64,000 bases of DNA from Pogonophryne albipinna (Eukaryota; Chordata; Actinopteri; Perciformes; Artedidraconidae), in contig CM053252.1 of the NCBI GenBank assembly GCA_028583405.1, positions 30,695,562-30,759,561 of the forward strand, in the 5' to 3' direction. The notes under the pieces were generated by a model. The model had not been told where the DNA came from. It was given only the letters and a program-made list of their open reading frames with translations, and ran no database searches. Shown piece by piece: positions 1 through 17,064 of this stretch. Made by a program: the position numbers and the translations under genes. Positions within the stretch are counted from its first letter, which is position 1. Each line of letters opens with the position of its first letter.

Positions 1-180
1 CAGTATTGGTTAAGGTAAAGAAAGTCAACACTTCTACATGTAATATGGCCACCTTGGTCAATTGTATTATATCGGGAAACATTTTAGGTTTCATCTTTTG
101 TTTTATACATCTTTATTGTTAGTTATTAAGTGTTATGATGTGAATCATAATTGTGGGAAGCTTGATTGTTTCCTTCTTAC

Positions 181-5565
<5,385 letters not shown>

Positions 5566-5610
5566 GACTGACTGCAATGATCCTGAGTCAGCATCTGTTA
5601 AATATTGAAA
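5566..5610 (-). promoter_or_regulatory. Putative core promoter of A2M copy A
   Basis: Same TATA-like (5597-5605) and AP-1-like (TGACTCA, 5584-5590) sites as copy B. They are followed upstream by a long CA repeat at 5639-5748 that is only about 20 bp in copy B, and about 1 kb upstream by a LINE insertion absent from copy B. The two promoters may therefore differ in output despite matching cores. Confidence 0.3.
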
Positions 5611-5635
5611 TTGCCCACCCACACACACCTCCCCT

Positions 5636-6549
<914 letters not shown>

Positions 6550-9418
6550 GGCAAGGCAAGGCAAGGCAAGTTTATTTATATAGCACTTTTCAACACAAGG
6601 CAATTCAAAGTGCTTTACAAAAAATGAAAGACATTAAGAAAAAGGCATTTAAAATCAGTCATTAAAAAGAAAAGCAAATAAAATAAACATTAAAAGAAAA
6701 AAATACATGAATAAAAGTTACAGTGCAGTCTAAGATGTGAATAGTTCAATTAAAAGCAGCGACAAAAAGAAAAGTCTTCAGCCTGGATTTAAAAGTAGTC
6801 AGAGTTGCAGCGGACCTGCAGGTTTCTGGGAGTTTGTTCCAGATATTTGGAGCATAATAACTAAACGCTGCTTCTCCATGTTTAGTTCTGACTCTGGGGA
6901 CAGAAAGCTGACCAGTCCCTGAAGACCTGAGAGATCTGGATGGTTCATAATTTAGCAGGAGGTCAGAAATGTATTTTGGGCCTAAACCATTCAGTGCTTT
7001 ATAAACCAGCAGCAGTATTTTGAAATCTATTCTTTGACACACAGGAAGCCAGTGTAAAGACTTCAGAACAGGAGTGATGTGATCCACTTTCTTAGTGTTA
7101 GTGAGGACTCGAGCAGCGGCGTTCTGAATCAGCTGCAGCTTTCTAATAGATTTTTTAGTGAGACCTGTAAAGACACCATTACAGTAGTCCAGTCTACTGA
7201 AGATAAAAGCATGGACAAGTTTTTCCAAATCCTGCTGTGACATTAGTCTTTTAACCCTAGATATATTCTTTAGGTGATAGTAGGCTGATTTAGTAACTGT
7301 TTTAATATGACTGTTGAAACTCAGGTCAGAGTCCATGACTACACCTAGATTTCTGGCTTTATCTGTTGTTTTGAACATTGCAGACTGAAGCTCAGCGCTA
7401 ACTTTTATACGTTCTGCCTTGGCTCCAAAAACCATTACCTCAGTTTTATCTTTGTTTAATTGGAGAAAGTTCTGACACATCCAGTCATTGATTTGTTCAA
7501 TGCACTTACTCAGTGTTTGAATTGGAGCATAGTCTCCTGGTGAAATTGTTACATAAATTTGTGTGTCATCCGCATAGCTATGGTAACTTATTTTGTTGTT
7601 CTTCATTATCTGAGCCAGTGGTAGCATGTAGACGTTAAAGAGAAGAGGCCCCAAGATGGAGCCTTGAGGTACCCCACATGTCATATTTGTCAACTCAGAT
7701 GTGTATTTACCTATAGAAACAAAGTTGTTTCTGTCCTTTAAGTAGGATTCAAACCAATTTAGAACTGTTTCCGAAAGTCCCACCCAGTTTTCCAGTCGGT
7801 CTAGTAATATGTTGTGGTCAACAGTGTCAAACGCAGCACTGAGATCTAATAATACTAACACTGAAGTTCTGCCACTGTCTGTGTTTAAGTGGATGTCATT
7901 AAAGACCTTTACAAGAGCAGTCTCAGTGCTGTGGTTTGGACGAAAGCCTGACTGGAACACATCCAAACAGTTATTTAAATGCAAGAAATTACTCAACTGT
8001 TGAAAAACAACTTTTTCAATGATTTTACCTAGAAATGGGAGGTTTGATATGGGCCTGTAATTGTTCATTACTGAAGCATCTAGATTATTCTTTTTTAAGA
8101 GCGGTTTAATGACTGCAGTTTTCAGGGCCTGTGGAAAAATACCTGTGTGAAGAGATTTGTTTACTATATGAAGTAGATCTGAGGCCATGCAAGGCAAAAC
8201 ATCTTTGAAAAATCCTGTTGGAATAATATCAAGGCAGCAGGAGGAGGATTTCAGAAGTTGTATAATGTCCTCTAGGTTTTTATCATTAATCTGATGGAAT
8301 TGTGTCATGGTGTTTGAATTGATGTTAAGTGGACACAGAGACAACACATTTGCTCTTCCTGATGCAGAGGCACTGACTGCTTGTCTGATTTTCTGAATTT
8401 TGTCAGTGAAGAAGGAGGCAAAATCATTGCACGCCCTGGTGGATAGAAATTCAGAGGCTACTGACACTGGGGGGTTAGTTAGTCTGTCGACGGTAGCAAA
8501 TAAGGCACGTGCGTTGTTTTTGTTTTTGGTAATGATGTCAGAGAAGAACGATTGTCGTGCGTTTTTCAATTCCAAATTATAAAGGCCAAGTCTCTCTTTA
8601 TAGATTTCAAAGTGAACCTGGAGATTTGTTTTTCGCCACCTGCGTTCAGCTTTTCGACATTCTCTTTTTTCTGTTTTCACGGTCATGGCCTTTCTCCATG
8701 GAGATATTTTCTTAACAGACACTTCCTTTACCTTAGTTGGAGCAATGGCATCTATAACATTTTTAATTTTTGAATTAAAATGATCTACTAGCTCATTTAC
8801 TGAGATGTTAGCAGGGGCAAGTGTGGAAGAAAAATTCTGAGTAAACATTTCCCTAGCGTTTTCAGTTAAATATCGCTTTGTGGTTACCTCTTTCTGAACA
8901 TTTTTGTGAACAGAAATAGAGCTCTCAAAGAAAACACAGGAATGGTCAGAGAGTGCAACATCAGTCACCACAACCTTAGAGATATTCAGACCCTTTGAGA
9001 TAATTAAGTCCAGAGTGTGCCCCTTATTGTGCGTGGGCTCCGTCACATGCTGAGTCAGTCCATAGCTATCAAGAACACAAAACAGTTCTTTTGCCCCTCT
9101 GTCCTGGGGGTTGTCAACATGGATGTTAAAATCACCAACAATGACTAGACGGTCAAAGTCAATACACACTATAGACAGCAGTTCGGTAAAATCATCAAAA
9201 AAGCTTGCACAGTATTTGGGTGGTCTATAGATATTTAGGAACAGAGCTCGAGAGGAGCATTTCAGCTGAAGGGCCACATATTCAAAAGAAGCAAAGTTCC
9301 CATAAGATGTCTTCCTGCATTGAAGGGAATCATTGAACAGAATAGCAACTCCACCCCCTTTCTTATGCATTCTTTCCTGACTCATAAAACTAAAGTTGGG
9401 AGGGGTTGATTCGATAAG
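6550..9418 (-). mobile_element. 5'-truncated L2/Rex-like LINE, absent from copy B
   Basis: Non-LTR retrotransposon on the minus strand. Its 3' end is at 6550, a short (TTGCC)n tail read on the element strand, preceded by the AAAGTGCTATATAAATAAA motif common at fish LINE 3' ends. The 5' end at about 9418 cuts into the endonuclease domain. Copy B (near 56654) has the flanks joined without the element; no clear target duplication was found. A nearby 130-bp segment (about 9429-9558) is also missing in copy B. A second, inverted copy lies at 19685-21440. Confidence 0.9.
6746..9418 (-). CDS. LINE ORF2 fragment: endonuclease C-terminal part plus reverse transcriptase
   Basis: Open for at least 879 residues (ATG at 9385) and still in frame to the truncation at 9418. 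The N-terminal part is an APE-type endonuclease missing its first motifs: GGGVAILFNDSL, VIVGDFNIHVD and LSDHSCVFFE remain. Reverse transcriptase follows with NNYRPISNLPFLGKIIEKV, LLDLSAAFDTVDH, GVPQGSILGPLLFNVYM and the catalytic SYADDTQIYV. The C-terminus (AAFSYYAPNIWNKLPE...TFKSRLKTFLF) is typical of L2/CR1-type elements. No stops or shifts, so the insertion is young. The truncated endonuclease makes it unlikely to be autonomous. Confidence 0.9.
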   Translation of the reverse strand, partial: LIESTPPNFSFMSQERMHKKGGGVAILFNDSLQCRKTSYGNFASFEYVALQLKCSSRALFLNIYRPPKYCASFFDDFTELLSIVCIDFDRLVIVGDFNIHVDNPQDRGAKELFCVLDSYGLTQHVTEPTHNKGHTLDLIISKGLNISKVVVTDVALSDHSCVFFESSISVHKNVQKEVTTKRYLTENAREMFTQNFSSTLAPANISVNELVDHFNSKIKNVIDAIAPTKVKEVSVKKISPWRKAMTVKTEKRECRKAERRWRKTNLQVHFEIYKERLGLYNLELKNARQSFFSDIITKNKNNARALFATVDRLTNPPVSVASEFLSTRACNDFASFFTDKIQKIRQAVSASASGRANVLSLCPLNINSNTMTQFHQINDKNLEDIIQLLKSSSCCLDIIPTGFFKDVLPCMASDLLHIVNKSLHTGIFPQALKTAVIKPLLKKNNLDASVMNNYRPISNLPFLGKIIEKVVFQQLSNFLHLNNCLDVFQSGFRPNHSTETALVKVFNDIHLNTDSGRTSVLVLLDLSAAFDTVDHNILLDRLENWVGLSETVLNWFESYLKDRNNFVSIGKYTSELTNMTCGVPQGSILGPLLFNVYMLPLAQIMKNNKISYHSYADDTQIYVTISPGDYAPIQTLSKCIEQINDWMCQNFLQLNKDKTEVMVFGAKAERIKVSAELQSAMFKTTDKARNLGVVMDSDLSFNSHIKTVTKSAYYHLKNISRVKRLMSQQDLEKLVHAFIFSRLDYCNGVFTGLTKKSIRKLQLIQNAAARVLTNTKKVDHITPVLKSLHWLPVCQRIDFKILLLVYKALNGLGPKYISDLLLNYEPSRSLRSSGTGQLSVPRVRTKHGEAAFSYYAPNIWNKLPETCRSAATLTTFKSRLKTFLFVAAFN

Positions 9419-9717
9419 ATGTGAAAAGATAAAAAAAAAACGTCTGTTTCATATACAGTATGATGGTAATAACAAAGTACGGGAGCCTACTCTTACCCAC
9501 ATGTATGCCCCCTTTCTTTTTAATAATTATATACGTTCAAACACAAGAAAGTGCAGTTGTTTATATTCTACCAGTTAACCTCAGGCCGTAGGTCACAAAA
9601 GGTTTGTTTGATCAGCTCTTGCCACACTCAGGTGGAGAGAGAGTCTGAACCTTGACTGTTTGATCAATTACTATAGAGGTTTGCTGGAAAAGGCTTGCTG
9701 AAACACTGACTCAACAG

Positions 9718-10638
9718 TAGGGATGGGTACCGAGCCCCGGTATTAAACGGGCCCCGGGGCTGAATTATTAAAGACCGTGGTACCGTTAAGCTCCGACGTT
9801 ATCGGTCTTTTTATCGGTACTGAAGACATGTCAAAAATATATGTATTATGGCTACACAAACATTATATTGCAGTTTTAGTGTTGCCAACTCCGTTTCTAA
9901 TATGCAAAAAGCGTGCAAAATGCGTCTTTTTAGTATTTTCGATCTTTCCAATCCAGACGAGAGATCTCTCTCTCTCCCCCGCCTGCTTGCGAGGGGCGGG
10001 GCAGTTTACTCACACGCAGCTGCTACATGCAGCAACACACACACACACACGGTGGAGATGGCGGAGAGAACGCGCTCCGAGGTGTGGTTAAACTTTACCC
10101 GTCTCAATGTGGACAATGCTCGTTACCAAAAGTGCAATAAGAGTTTAGCATGTAAGGGCGGTAACACGAGCAATTTGTCTAAACATTTAGCAAAAGTGCT
10201 CCACATTCAGACGGAGAAATGCACCGTTTGACTGTCTTTCTAGTAGCTCTGTAGCCCCATCCACGAGTAACGCTTCCACGTCAGGTGTTATGTATGCTAG
10301 CAGCAACACACAGAGTTAACTACATTATACAAACAGGGGTTAATGATTAAAGGTAAAAGAGTTATTTATTTTGTTAAAGTTTCAGCTATTCTGTTTACAG
10401 TTCTGTCATCACATTATTTAATACAATTTGTTAAAACATTTTTGTTTCTTTTGATGTGAAATATTATGTATTTAATTTAAATTAAAAGCAATGTTAGTTT
10501 TGTTCACAATTTGTTTAGTTAGTTTACCTTATTTTTTTCTCCAAAAGAACCAATAAGAGTACCGCTAAAAGACCGGACCGATAAGCGGTATCGATAAAAG
10601 TAGTAGTACCGTTAAAACCTTAACGATACCCATCCCTA
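9718..10638 (+). mobile_element. hAT element with BED-finger exon (copy A)
   Basis: 921 bp, inverted ends TAGGGATGGGTACCG / CGATACCCATCCCTA, with an 8-bp target duplication CTCAACAG at 9710-9717 and 10639-10646. The same element and duplication occur in copy B at 56823-57748, so it predates the duplication. It encodes only a short BED-finger ORF; the catalytic domain is missing. Confidence 0.88.
10058..10231 (+). pseudogene. BED-type zinc finger remnant of hAT transposase
   Basis: 57 codons: MAERTRSEVWLNFTRL...KCNKSLACKGGNTSNLSKHLAK...H. The Trp/Phe pair, one Cys of the CxxC and the final His region of a BED finger are visible. The first zinc Cys position reads ARYQKC, which looks mutated. 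It stops at TGA before any dimerisation or catalytic region. The copy B equivalent is 57169-57342 with the same change. Confidence 0.6.
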
Positions 10639-10646
10639 CTCAACAG

Positions 10647-11792
10647 TCAAGCCAATGAACTAAAATCACTCTCTAGCCGAAGTCCCTGACCAATGTTAAC
10701 CATCAATTCATATTTAGTATTAATTGTTAAATCTGTAGCAATCCATACTACATTAGTTTGTGCCCCGTGTGAGGCCCAAACAAACCATACATTTTTATAC
10801 AAACAAACTCTTGATCAAGTAATAATTCAAATGTCAATATGTGTATTTCAGTTGCTAATTAAAAGCACTGACTGTTCTGTATCCTGGTATGTGGCATATT
10901 GTTAAATAAGTTGTTAACATGAATGTTTATTTATGTTACACAGGCACGTGCAGAGGATGTTAGAGGGGAAGTGGCTCAAATGCATACAAGGGAAGATAAG
11001 CAATGTTTGTTAATAATTTAATAAAAATATGACTGGAATAAAAATAAATTGGTGAAATATTTATATAAAAAAAAAAAAAAATGACCAAACAACTCAAATT
11101 ATTTTAAAATAGATGCAAAGAAATTCAGTTTCTCCCCCCCCTTACTTTGGTGTTCCCAGTCAAATGGCTTTTAAATCATATTTAAAAACATTACAACATT
11201 AGTTATATTTTTCATTAGTTTTACCAAAATAACTTGATTTAATTGTATTAAAAATAACATTTCCAAAGAAATAAATCCTTCGAATCTGCCTATTCAATTT
11301 CTGTTTGAATGTGAAGGGTTAAATGAAAGAAGCTCGTCTCTGCGAGTTACTGTGAAGACAGGAGTTGATTGGTGGTCCTGCTGTAAATTCACAGAGGGCA
11401 CGCTATAGTAACTGAAGGAGAGAGTAATGTCAAATGACAGTACAATTGACCAATCATATCTTCCCTCTAAATGGGTGGGTTTTTATTATCGCAGACTTTA
11501 TGACGAGTTCCGCTGTGAAGAGGGCCTAGGTATAAAAGTCACGGCTCGCCACTGTATTTAACCGCCTTTCAAACTGTAAACAATTAATCAGACTACTGCT
11601 CTACATGAAAAACTGCAGTAAATATACAAAGAATACACACTAATCATGAACGTGATGTAATTAACATTTATTGAAAAAACAAAATCGAATCAAAACAGAG
11701 AACAAATTCAAAGACCATCAGAACATCAACGAGAATAATCGTCTGTGTGTTTGTGTATGTATGTGTGTCTGGCAGGTGTGGTTCATGTAGGG
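10647..11792. other. Intergenic DNA with a truncated hAT-like MITE
   Basis: No gene. From about 11140 to 11554 the sequence matches the right half of the element at 48598-49633 and ends in ACGGCTCGCCACTG; its left end is missing. The copy B equivalent is about 58026-58435. About 230 bp just before it (roughly 10914-11140, starting TTAACATGAATG) is absent from copy B. Confidence 0.6.
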
Positions 11793-13229
11793 CAGGGGTG
11801 CCCAACCTTTTTTGAACCGAGAGCTACTTTTACAGTTGCCAGTCTGCCGAGATCTACCAGTCCAAATAGAGAGGCGTAGCCATTACTGACAGCCTACCAG
11901 GTAAATACACACTTCTACTTGTATAAAACTGACCTTTGTACGATTAATACTTCATAAAATACTGCAGATCCTTTATCTTACCTCTTTCTAATCTACACAC
12001 ATACAAGTATTTAACTGAAGTTACACAACAGTGTTGTTGATACAGAGTTGGAGTTTATTCACACGTCACTACAGTGGGTAATGTTTTCAAGAAGCATTGA
12101 ACAGTGCTGCCACATATGACACAGGAAAAAGAGGAAAAGACTCTGAACCCTTTCTTTGCCATTATATAAAAATAGTGTTGCTACAAAAGTAAAAATTAGG
12201 CTTACTAATAAGACAACTCAGATCTGAAGCTACGCAGGAATCTGCTGCAACAGTGCAATAAAAAAGACAAAATTAATAGAATCAAACCCTTTTTTGTTGC
12301 ATTTTAGTAGATTATAAAAAGACATGCCTTTAAAATAGGATGCAAGCAACACTAGCTTCTTAACCTGAATTGATAATAGACTATAATCAATTTAAGTTTG
12401 CATTCTTATACCATTTTGTACAATAATTATAATGAATAAGTTCAAACAAACTCAAACTTATAGCTGATTAATAACGGTATCTAACTTGAGTTTTTATCAT
12501 ATCAAAAACCTGTTGAAATGCTACTGTTATTTTTACTGTCCCCCAAAAGCGCGTCGGCAGCCTCCAGGAATGCTTCTTTCACAACTTCGCCGTCTTTGAA
12601 AGACTTCATGTGTTTCTCAAGAACGTGACTGACACGATAAGATGCTCTGGTAGCAGCCTTGCTCTTGTTGTTGGGCCTGGTGAAAATGGACTGCTGTGCA
12701 TTTAGCTGTCCTTTCAGGCCCCTCCCCTTTTGGGAGCGTAGGGCAGAATTAGGAGGGAATTCCGTCTCGTAGCGTTTGTACACTGTTTTGAAATGCCGCT
12801 CCTAAATTACCCTTCTTCGATAAAGCCACGCTCGCATTGCAGATGAGACAGATGGACTTTGAATTGGAATAGATACAAAAATAATCATCCTCCCACTCGG
12901 AGTGAAAATTATATATGTTTTGCTTCTGCCATAATTGCGGTCTTGTGTGTGTGCGGACTTTCACTCCTGGTGTTGACACGGACAACGTTAGCGAACTAGT
13001 GCACACTGCACTGCCCACCAGCCACGCCCCGACACATGGGGTCACGCCGGCCAATCACAAAGCTTTGATGCGTTCAAGTGCATTATTCTGGCACAGGAAG
13101 ATTATGTTATAGGACATTAACGATAATTAACAGAATATTGTTGTTCAATTTTTAGACACATCTCGCGATCGACTGGGAATCTCCCCGCGATCGACCGGTC
13201 GATCGCGATCGACTGGTTGGGCAACCCTG
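11793..13229 (-). mobile_element. hAT element present only in copy A
   Basis: 1437 bp with ends CAGGGGTGCCCAACC and (inverted) CAGGGTTGCCCAACC, and an 8-bp target duplication ATGTAGGG at 11785-11792 and 13230-13237. Copy B near 58670 reads straight through with a single ATGTAGGG. It carries the N-terminal part of a transposase on the minus strand and no catalytic domain. The right end contains nested GATCGCGATCGAC motifs. Confidence 0.88.
12502..13054 (-). pseudogene. hAT transposase N-terminal fragment, frameshifted
   Basis: Two overlapping minus-strand frames (12749-13054 and 12502-12783) together resemble the start of a hAT/ZBED-type transposase: FHSEWEDDYFCIYSNSKSICLICN (BED finger), then YKRYETEFPPNSALRSQ and QSIFTRPNNKSKAATRASYRVSHVLEKH. 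The frame changes by one base near 12785-12800, inside the finger, and a zinc-binding His there appears lost. The RNase-H-like catalytic domain is absent. Confidence 0.65.
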
Positions 13230-13352
13230 ATGTAGGGGGATGGGCACATAAGAGCGGGAAACATCACCTCCCGGACTCTGCATCCCAAACACTTTGTGTA
13301 GGCCCGTTGTTTGTGTGTAGAGTCAACAGACCTATAGTATGTATGCTTGGAT

Positions 13353-14276
13353 TAGTGTTGTCACGATACCAACATTTTGGTTTCGATACCGATACCAAGT
13401 CAAGAATTGCGATTCCGATTCTTTTTCGATAATTTTCTTTTATTATTTTCATGATCAATACAATTGTAGTTCATGGTCTCTTCTTTATACTTGAGTTTAT
13501 GTGATTTCTTTGATAGTTAACTTTATATTTTATTAACATGTAATAGTACAGTAATATAAATAATTATTGACAAAATGTACATTGCAGATGTTAGCCACAT
13601 TGGTAAGTTAGCTAAAAAGATAGCCATATTAGACAGTTATCATTGCCATTAATTGCCTCGTCAAACTACTAAAACGTTCGTTTGTCACAAAATAAATTAC
13701 ACTTGTTTGACTTAGATTTGAGGGCATGGGCTTGAGCATGATGTAATTATGTTATCTATCACATTCGCTAACCTGTCTGTCTTTAAATTCTTTAAACATA
13801 TCTGGATGCCGGTCGGCGAGGTGCTTAGCGAAGTTTGATGTGTTGGCTCCCTTGGTTTGCAGGGATCTAAAACATGTCTTACAGACCGGCCTCGTGGTGT
13901 CCGTAGGCTTGCCCTCACTGTCAGAGATATAGCTCAAATACTTCCAAATTTCGCTTCTGGCGTCTTTTTTGTCAACAAGCCGAGGTGCAGCGGCAGTTGC
14001 ACTCCCACTTGCAGCCACTTGCTCCCCGTTTTCTCACATGCTCTGGCAGCTAGCGCGTGCACGAGAGAGGGGAGGGACTGCAGGCACGGCTGCAGTGCTG
14101 GAAGTGGAAGCAGAGCACTGAACACACACGGCTCTTATTAAAGCGGCGCTTTCTCACCGGGGTACTTTTCCCCGTCATTCTTAAAGTACCGATAATCATG
14201 AAACGGAAAAATCGTAACGTTTTTAACGGCAGGGTATCGCGGTACCTTTCAAGTATCGGTACACCGTGCAACACTA
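13353..14276 (-). mobile_element. hAT element with intact BED-finger ORF (copy A)
   Basis: 924 bp; ends TAGTGTTG / CAACACTA, and an 8-bp target duplication GCTTGGAT at 13345-13352 and 14277-14284. Present with the same duplication in copy B at 58789-59739, which is 27 bp longer, mostly from a short internal duplication near 59511-59540. Confidence 0.88.
13752..14018 (-). CDS. BED zinc finger ORF inside hAT element
   Basis: 88 residues. ARSEIWKYLSYISD...VCKTCFRSLQTKGANTSNFAKHLADRH contains the Trp, the CxxC pair and HxxxxH of a canonical BED finger, normally the DNA-binding start of a hAT transposase. The reading frame ends soon after. Copy B (59188-59454) has the same ORF with one visible residue change (YLSY to YFSY). 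Likely a non-functional remnant, though the finger itself is intact. Confidence 0.6.
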   Translation of the reverse strand: MAASGSATAAAPRLVDKKDARSEIWKYLSYISDSEGKPTDTTRPVCKTCFRSLQTKGANTSNFAKHLADRHPDMFKEFKDRQVSECDR

Positions 14277-14284
14277 GCTTGGAT

Positions 14285-15829
14285 GTCTACATGGTCCACA
14301 CGTTTCCACGTGTCCCCAAACACACGCCACCCCCCAAGGTTTGTCATCTTCAGTATAATTTTCTGAATGGACTCCGGTAAAAATAGGTGGAAGCTGGACT
14401 TGATGTCATCCACACATGATGTTGCATAATGTGTTTATCCTGGCATCATCCTAACAATATTTTCCACCCTCGTTCTTCCTCCTCTGTCCTGTGAGGAGGA
14501 ATTCCAGAGCAAGTTGCCAAACTTGGACTGTAATGTCACCTCAGGTGCCTGTTCTTCAGTTGCCCCTTCCTCAGGGGCCTCTTCAACGCCATCTGTTCAG
14601 TCTCAAAAGAGTCTGGATCAAAATCAGGATCGATATTGTCTTCCATTTCTGAGACATCTTCCTCTATTTCGGGTTCCCTTTTCATCTGGCTCAAAAATGT
14701 GGTCAAGAACTTCTCTGGAAGATAACAGCCTAATCGCTCGCCTACTCATTGTGTTCACGGAGTAAAATGAGAGCAAGGCAAAACAAAAATGATATATGCA
14801 GCAACCCCATCTGTGCACCAGTGGAGGTCATGTTCCTGGCACAGATAGTGCAGGCCGCCACATATTCTGCCACCTGCTTCCTCATAGCCGGCCACCAGAA
14901 AAGTTGCTGGATCATAAATGTTGTGTGTTTCACCCATGGTTTCACCCCAGGAGGACAGGTGAGCAAAGACGTGTGAGCCCAGTGTATTACCTGTGAACGA
15001 ACGGAAACAGGGACAAACAACCTATTTCGCGGGCAACCACTAGGTGCTGGGGTCTTACCATTTGCTTGCTTCACTGTTTCTATTTGCCATGGATCTAGTT
15101 TAACCCAACCACACGGTTAGGTGGAAGGATGCTCTTTGGCAACAGGTTCAGGATCTTACAAACGTGACAATACAACAGGATTAACATTCTCTGTGCCTGG
15201 TCTGTATGACAATGCAAAATTACACCGATTTAAAAAATGTTTACCATCTAGCCTGGCGTGAGTTCAGTCTTTTGGACTTGTTAATGTATTTGTCATGGCC
15301 CATTCTTGTAAGATATTTAAAACTGTGCCACATTAACAAGGATCCGCTTCTTGACTCACACGTTAAAAACAGTCCAAATAAAACTCTGTAGGCGCTGATT
15401 TCTTTGCCTTCCTCTAGCGGATTTATTTACTTCTTCCATAAATTTAAACAAACAAATAAACAAAATGATCAGTTTAACGTGAGGTCAAAGACTGTACCGA
15501 TTCCCCGTTCCGTGCTGGAGACAATTTCCCAGGCTCAGTCCCACCCCTTCCTTATATAACAGCTGATTGATCACAATAAATCAAAGCTATTCTCAGAATA
15601 TTTAATTCAATACTAATTCATAAATGGAAATAATATATTAAGATCTAAATTAACAAGAAAATAATACATTAATTATCAACACAAAAAATAGCTCTATCAG
15701 TATTCCAAGATCTTATGGTCAGTCCAAACTAAAAATGGTTGTTCTGCCCCCTCCAACCAATGACGCCATTCCTCCAAAGCCATTTTAACAGCTAAAAGTT
15801 CCTGGTTCCCCACCTCATACACTCTAAAA
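14285..15829 (-). pseudogene. Ty3/gypsy pol remnant, downstream half (copy A)
   Basis: Minus-strand remnant. 15700-15827 encodes the RNase H stretch [18 protein letters not shown]...WTDHKILEY. 14742-15074 encodes an integrase zinc-binding region (FMIQQLFWWPAMRKQVAEYVAACTICARN), in which the second zinc His is replaced (TCPPG). No LTRs were recognised. The upstream half of the same element lies at 22457-23590, separated by the CACTA-like insertion. Copy B has the equivalent at 59748-61269. Confidence 0.75.
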
Positions 15830-17064
15830 ACAAATGCCTTGGCTCAACAAAGAAAATCAACGCAACAGTTTGCATCAATGTTAATTGAGTTAAGACAACT
15901 TCTAATGAAATTGTCTTAAAGCAACAAAGTTATTTGAATTAGGGGAGAAGGCTTTTCCTCTACAATTTTAATTACCACTTACTTAATAATTGGTAGCATA
16001 AACACAAGTTTTGAAGTTGATTACTCAAAAGATTAAGTTGTTCCGACTAGTTTTACCACATGATTTAAAAGGAATTTTAAGTTGTATGTACTTAATTACC
16101 ATCATTGTGAACACATGTTTTTAAGTTGACAACCATTTATAAATTAAGTTGCTCCAAATATATTGTATTCAATAGTTTTTTTTCTTAGCTTTTTCATGTT
16201 TTTGCCTTTAAAGAAAGAAATTAATTGATTCCACAACAAAAATATTAGGCAATTCACTTTTTATTTTGAACTGCAGTTGTTTATTTCAACACATGATGTT
16301 TCAATCAGGAGAGAATTCATTTAGTTTGAACATTTATTGACACATGCCATATGATAAGGTGCATGAACACCTGAAATCACAGCTGACTGCAGGAGAGCGG
16401 AGAACCATTTTATAGTTTGGCTACAGCACGTTGATTGGCTGCTGGAGAATGAGGTGAAATGTAATAGGTTAAAGAGAACGCCTGTGATGAGCTAATTGTA
16501 TGCAGCTGCGGAGTGAATGTATATACACCCAGTCTTCCTGAAATAACTTGCGCTGAACTTCATTTAAATCTTGAAAAAAAAGATAAATAACAACAAACTT
16601 AAATTGCCCCACAAATAATAAATAAACACATTAGCCATATTACCATGGGACATGGGGACACAGCAAATAAATGCTGCCATCACAACGAAGTTAGAGGCCT
16701 TTGCATATTTAAAACCAGTGCCAAATATGTAAAATCTGTAAAGTTTTTGTAAAACTACAGAAACAAACTCTCAATGGCCACCAACCTGCAGATCACACAC
16801 ATCAATTTTACAAAAGATGTAACAAAGATGTTTACACTGCCGACAGTCATTATTTAAAATAGTATGAACACATTTAACGCAGAATGCTTGCTCATTCATT
16901 TGTTTCCTTCGACCACGATGGTTGCCCTCGTATGGTCAGATCCTGGGGTGGACCGGTCACTGATGAAGGCGATATTCATGTCCTTTTTGAAGCACAATAA
17001 ATAATAGGTTAGCGCATAAGAGATAATGAATTAGGTAATTACATACTTTTTAAACTGTCACTCT

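Noticed and set aside
7809..8773. Plus-strand ORFs across the LINE (7809-8003, 8400-8582, 8552-8773)
   Set aside because: Antisense to an 879-residue ORF with clear endonuclease and RT motifs.
14057..14380. Overlapping ORFs on both strands at the edge of the hAT element at 13353-14276
   Set aside because: They cross the element's terminal repeat into flanking DNA and have no family motif. Only the BED-finger frame is supported.
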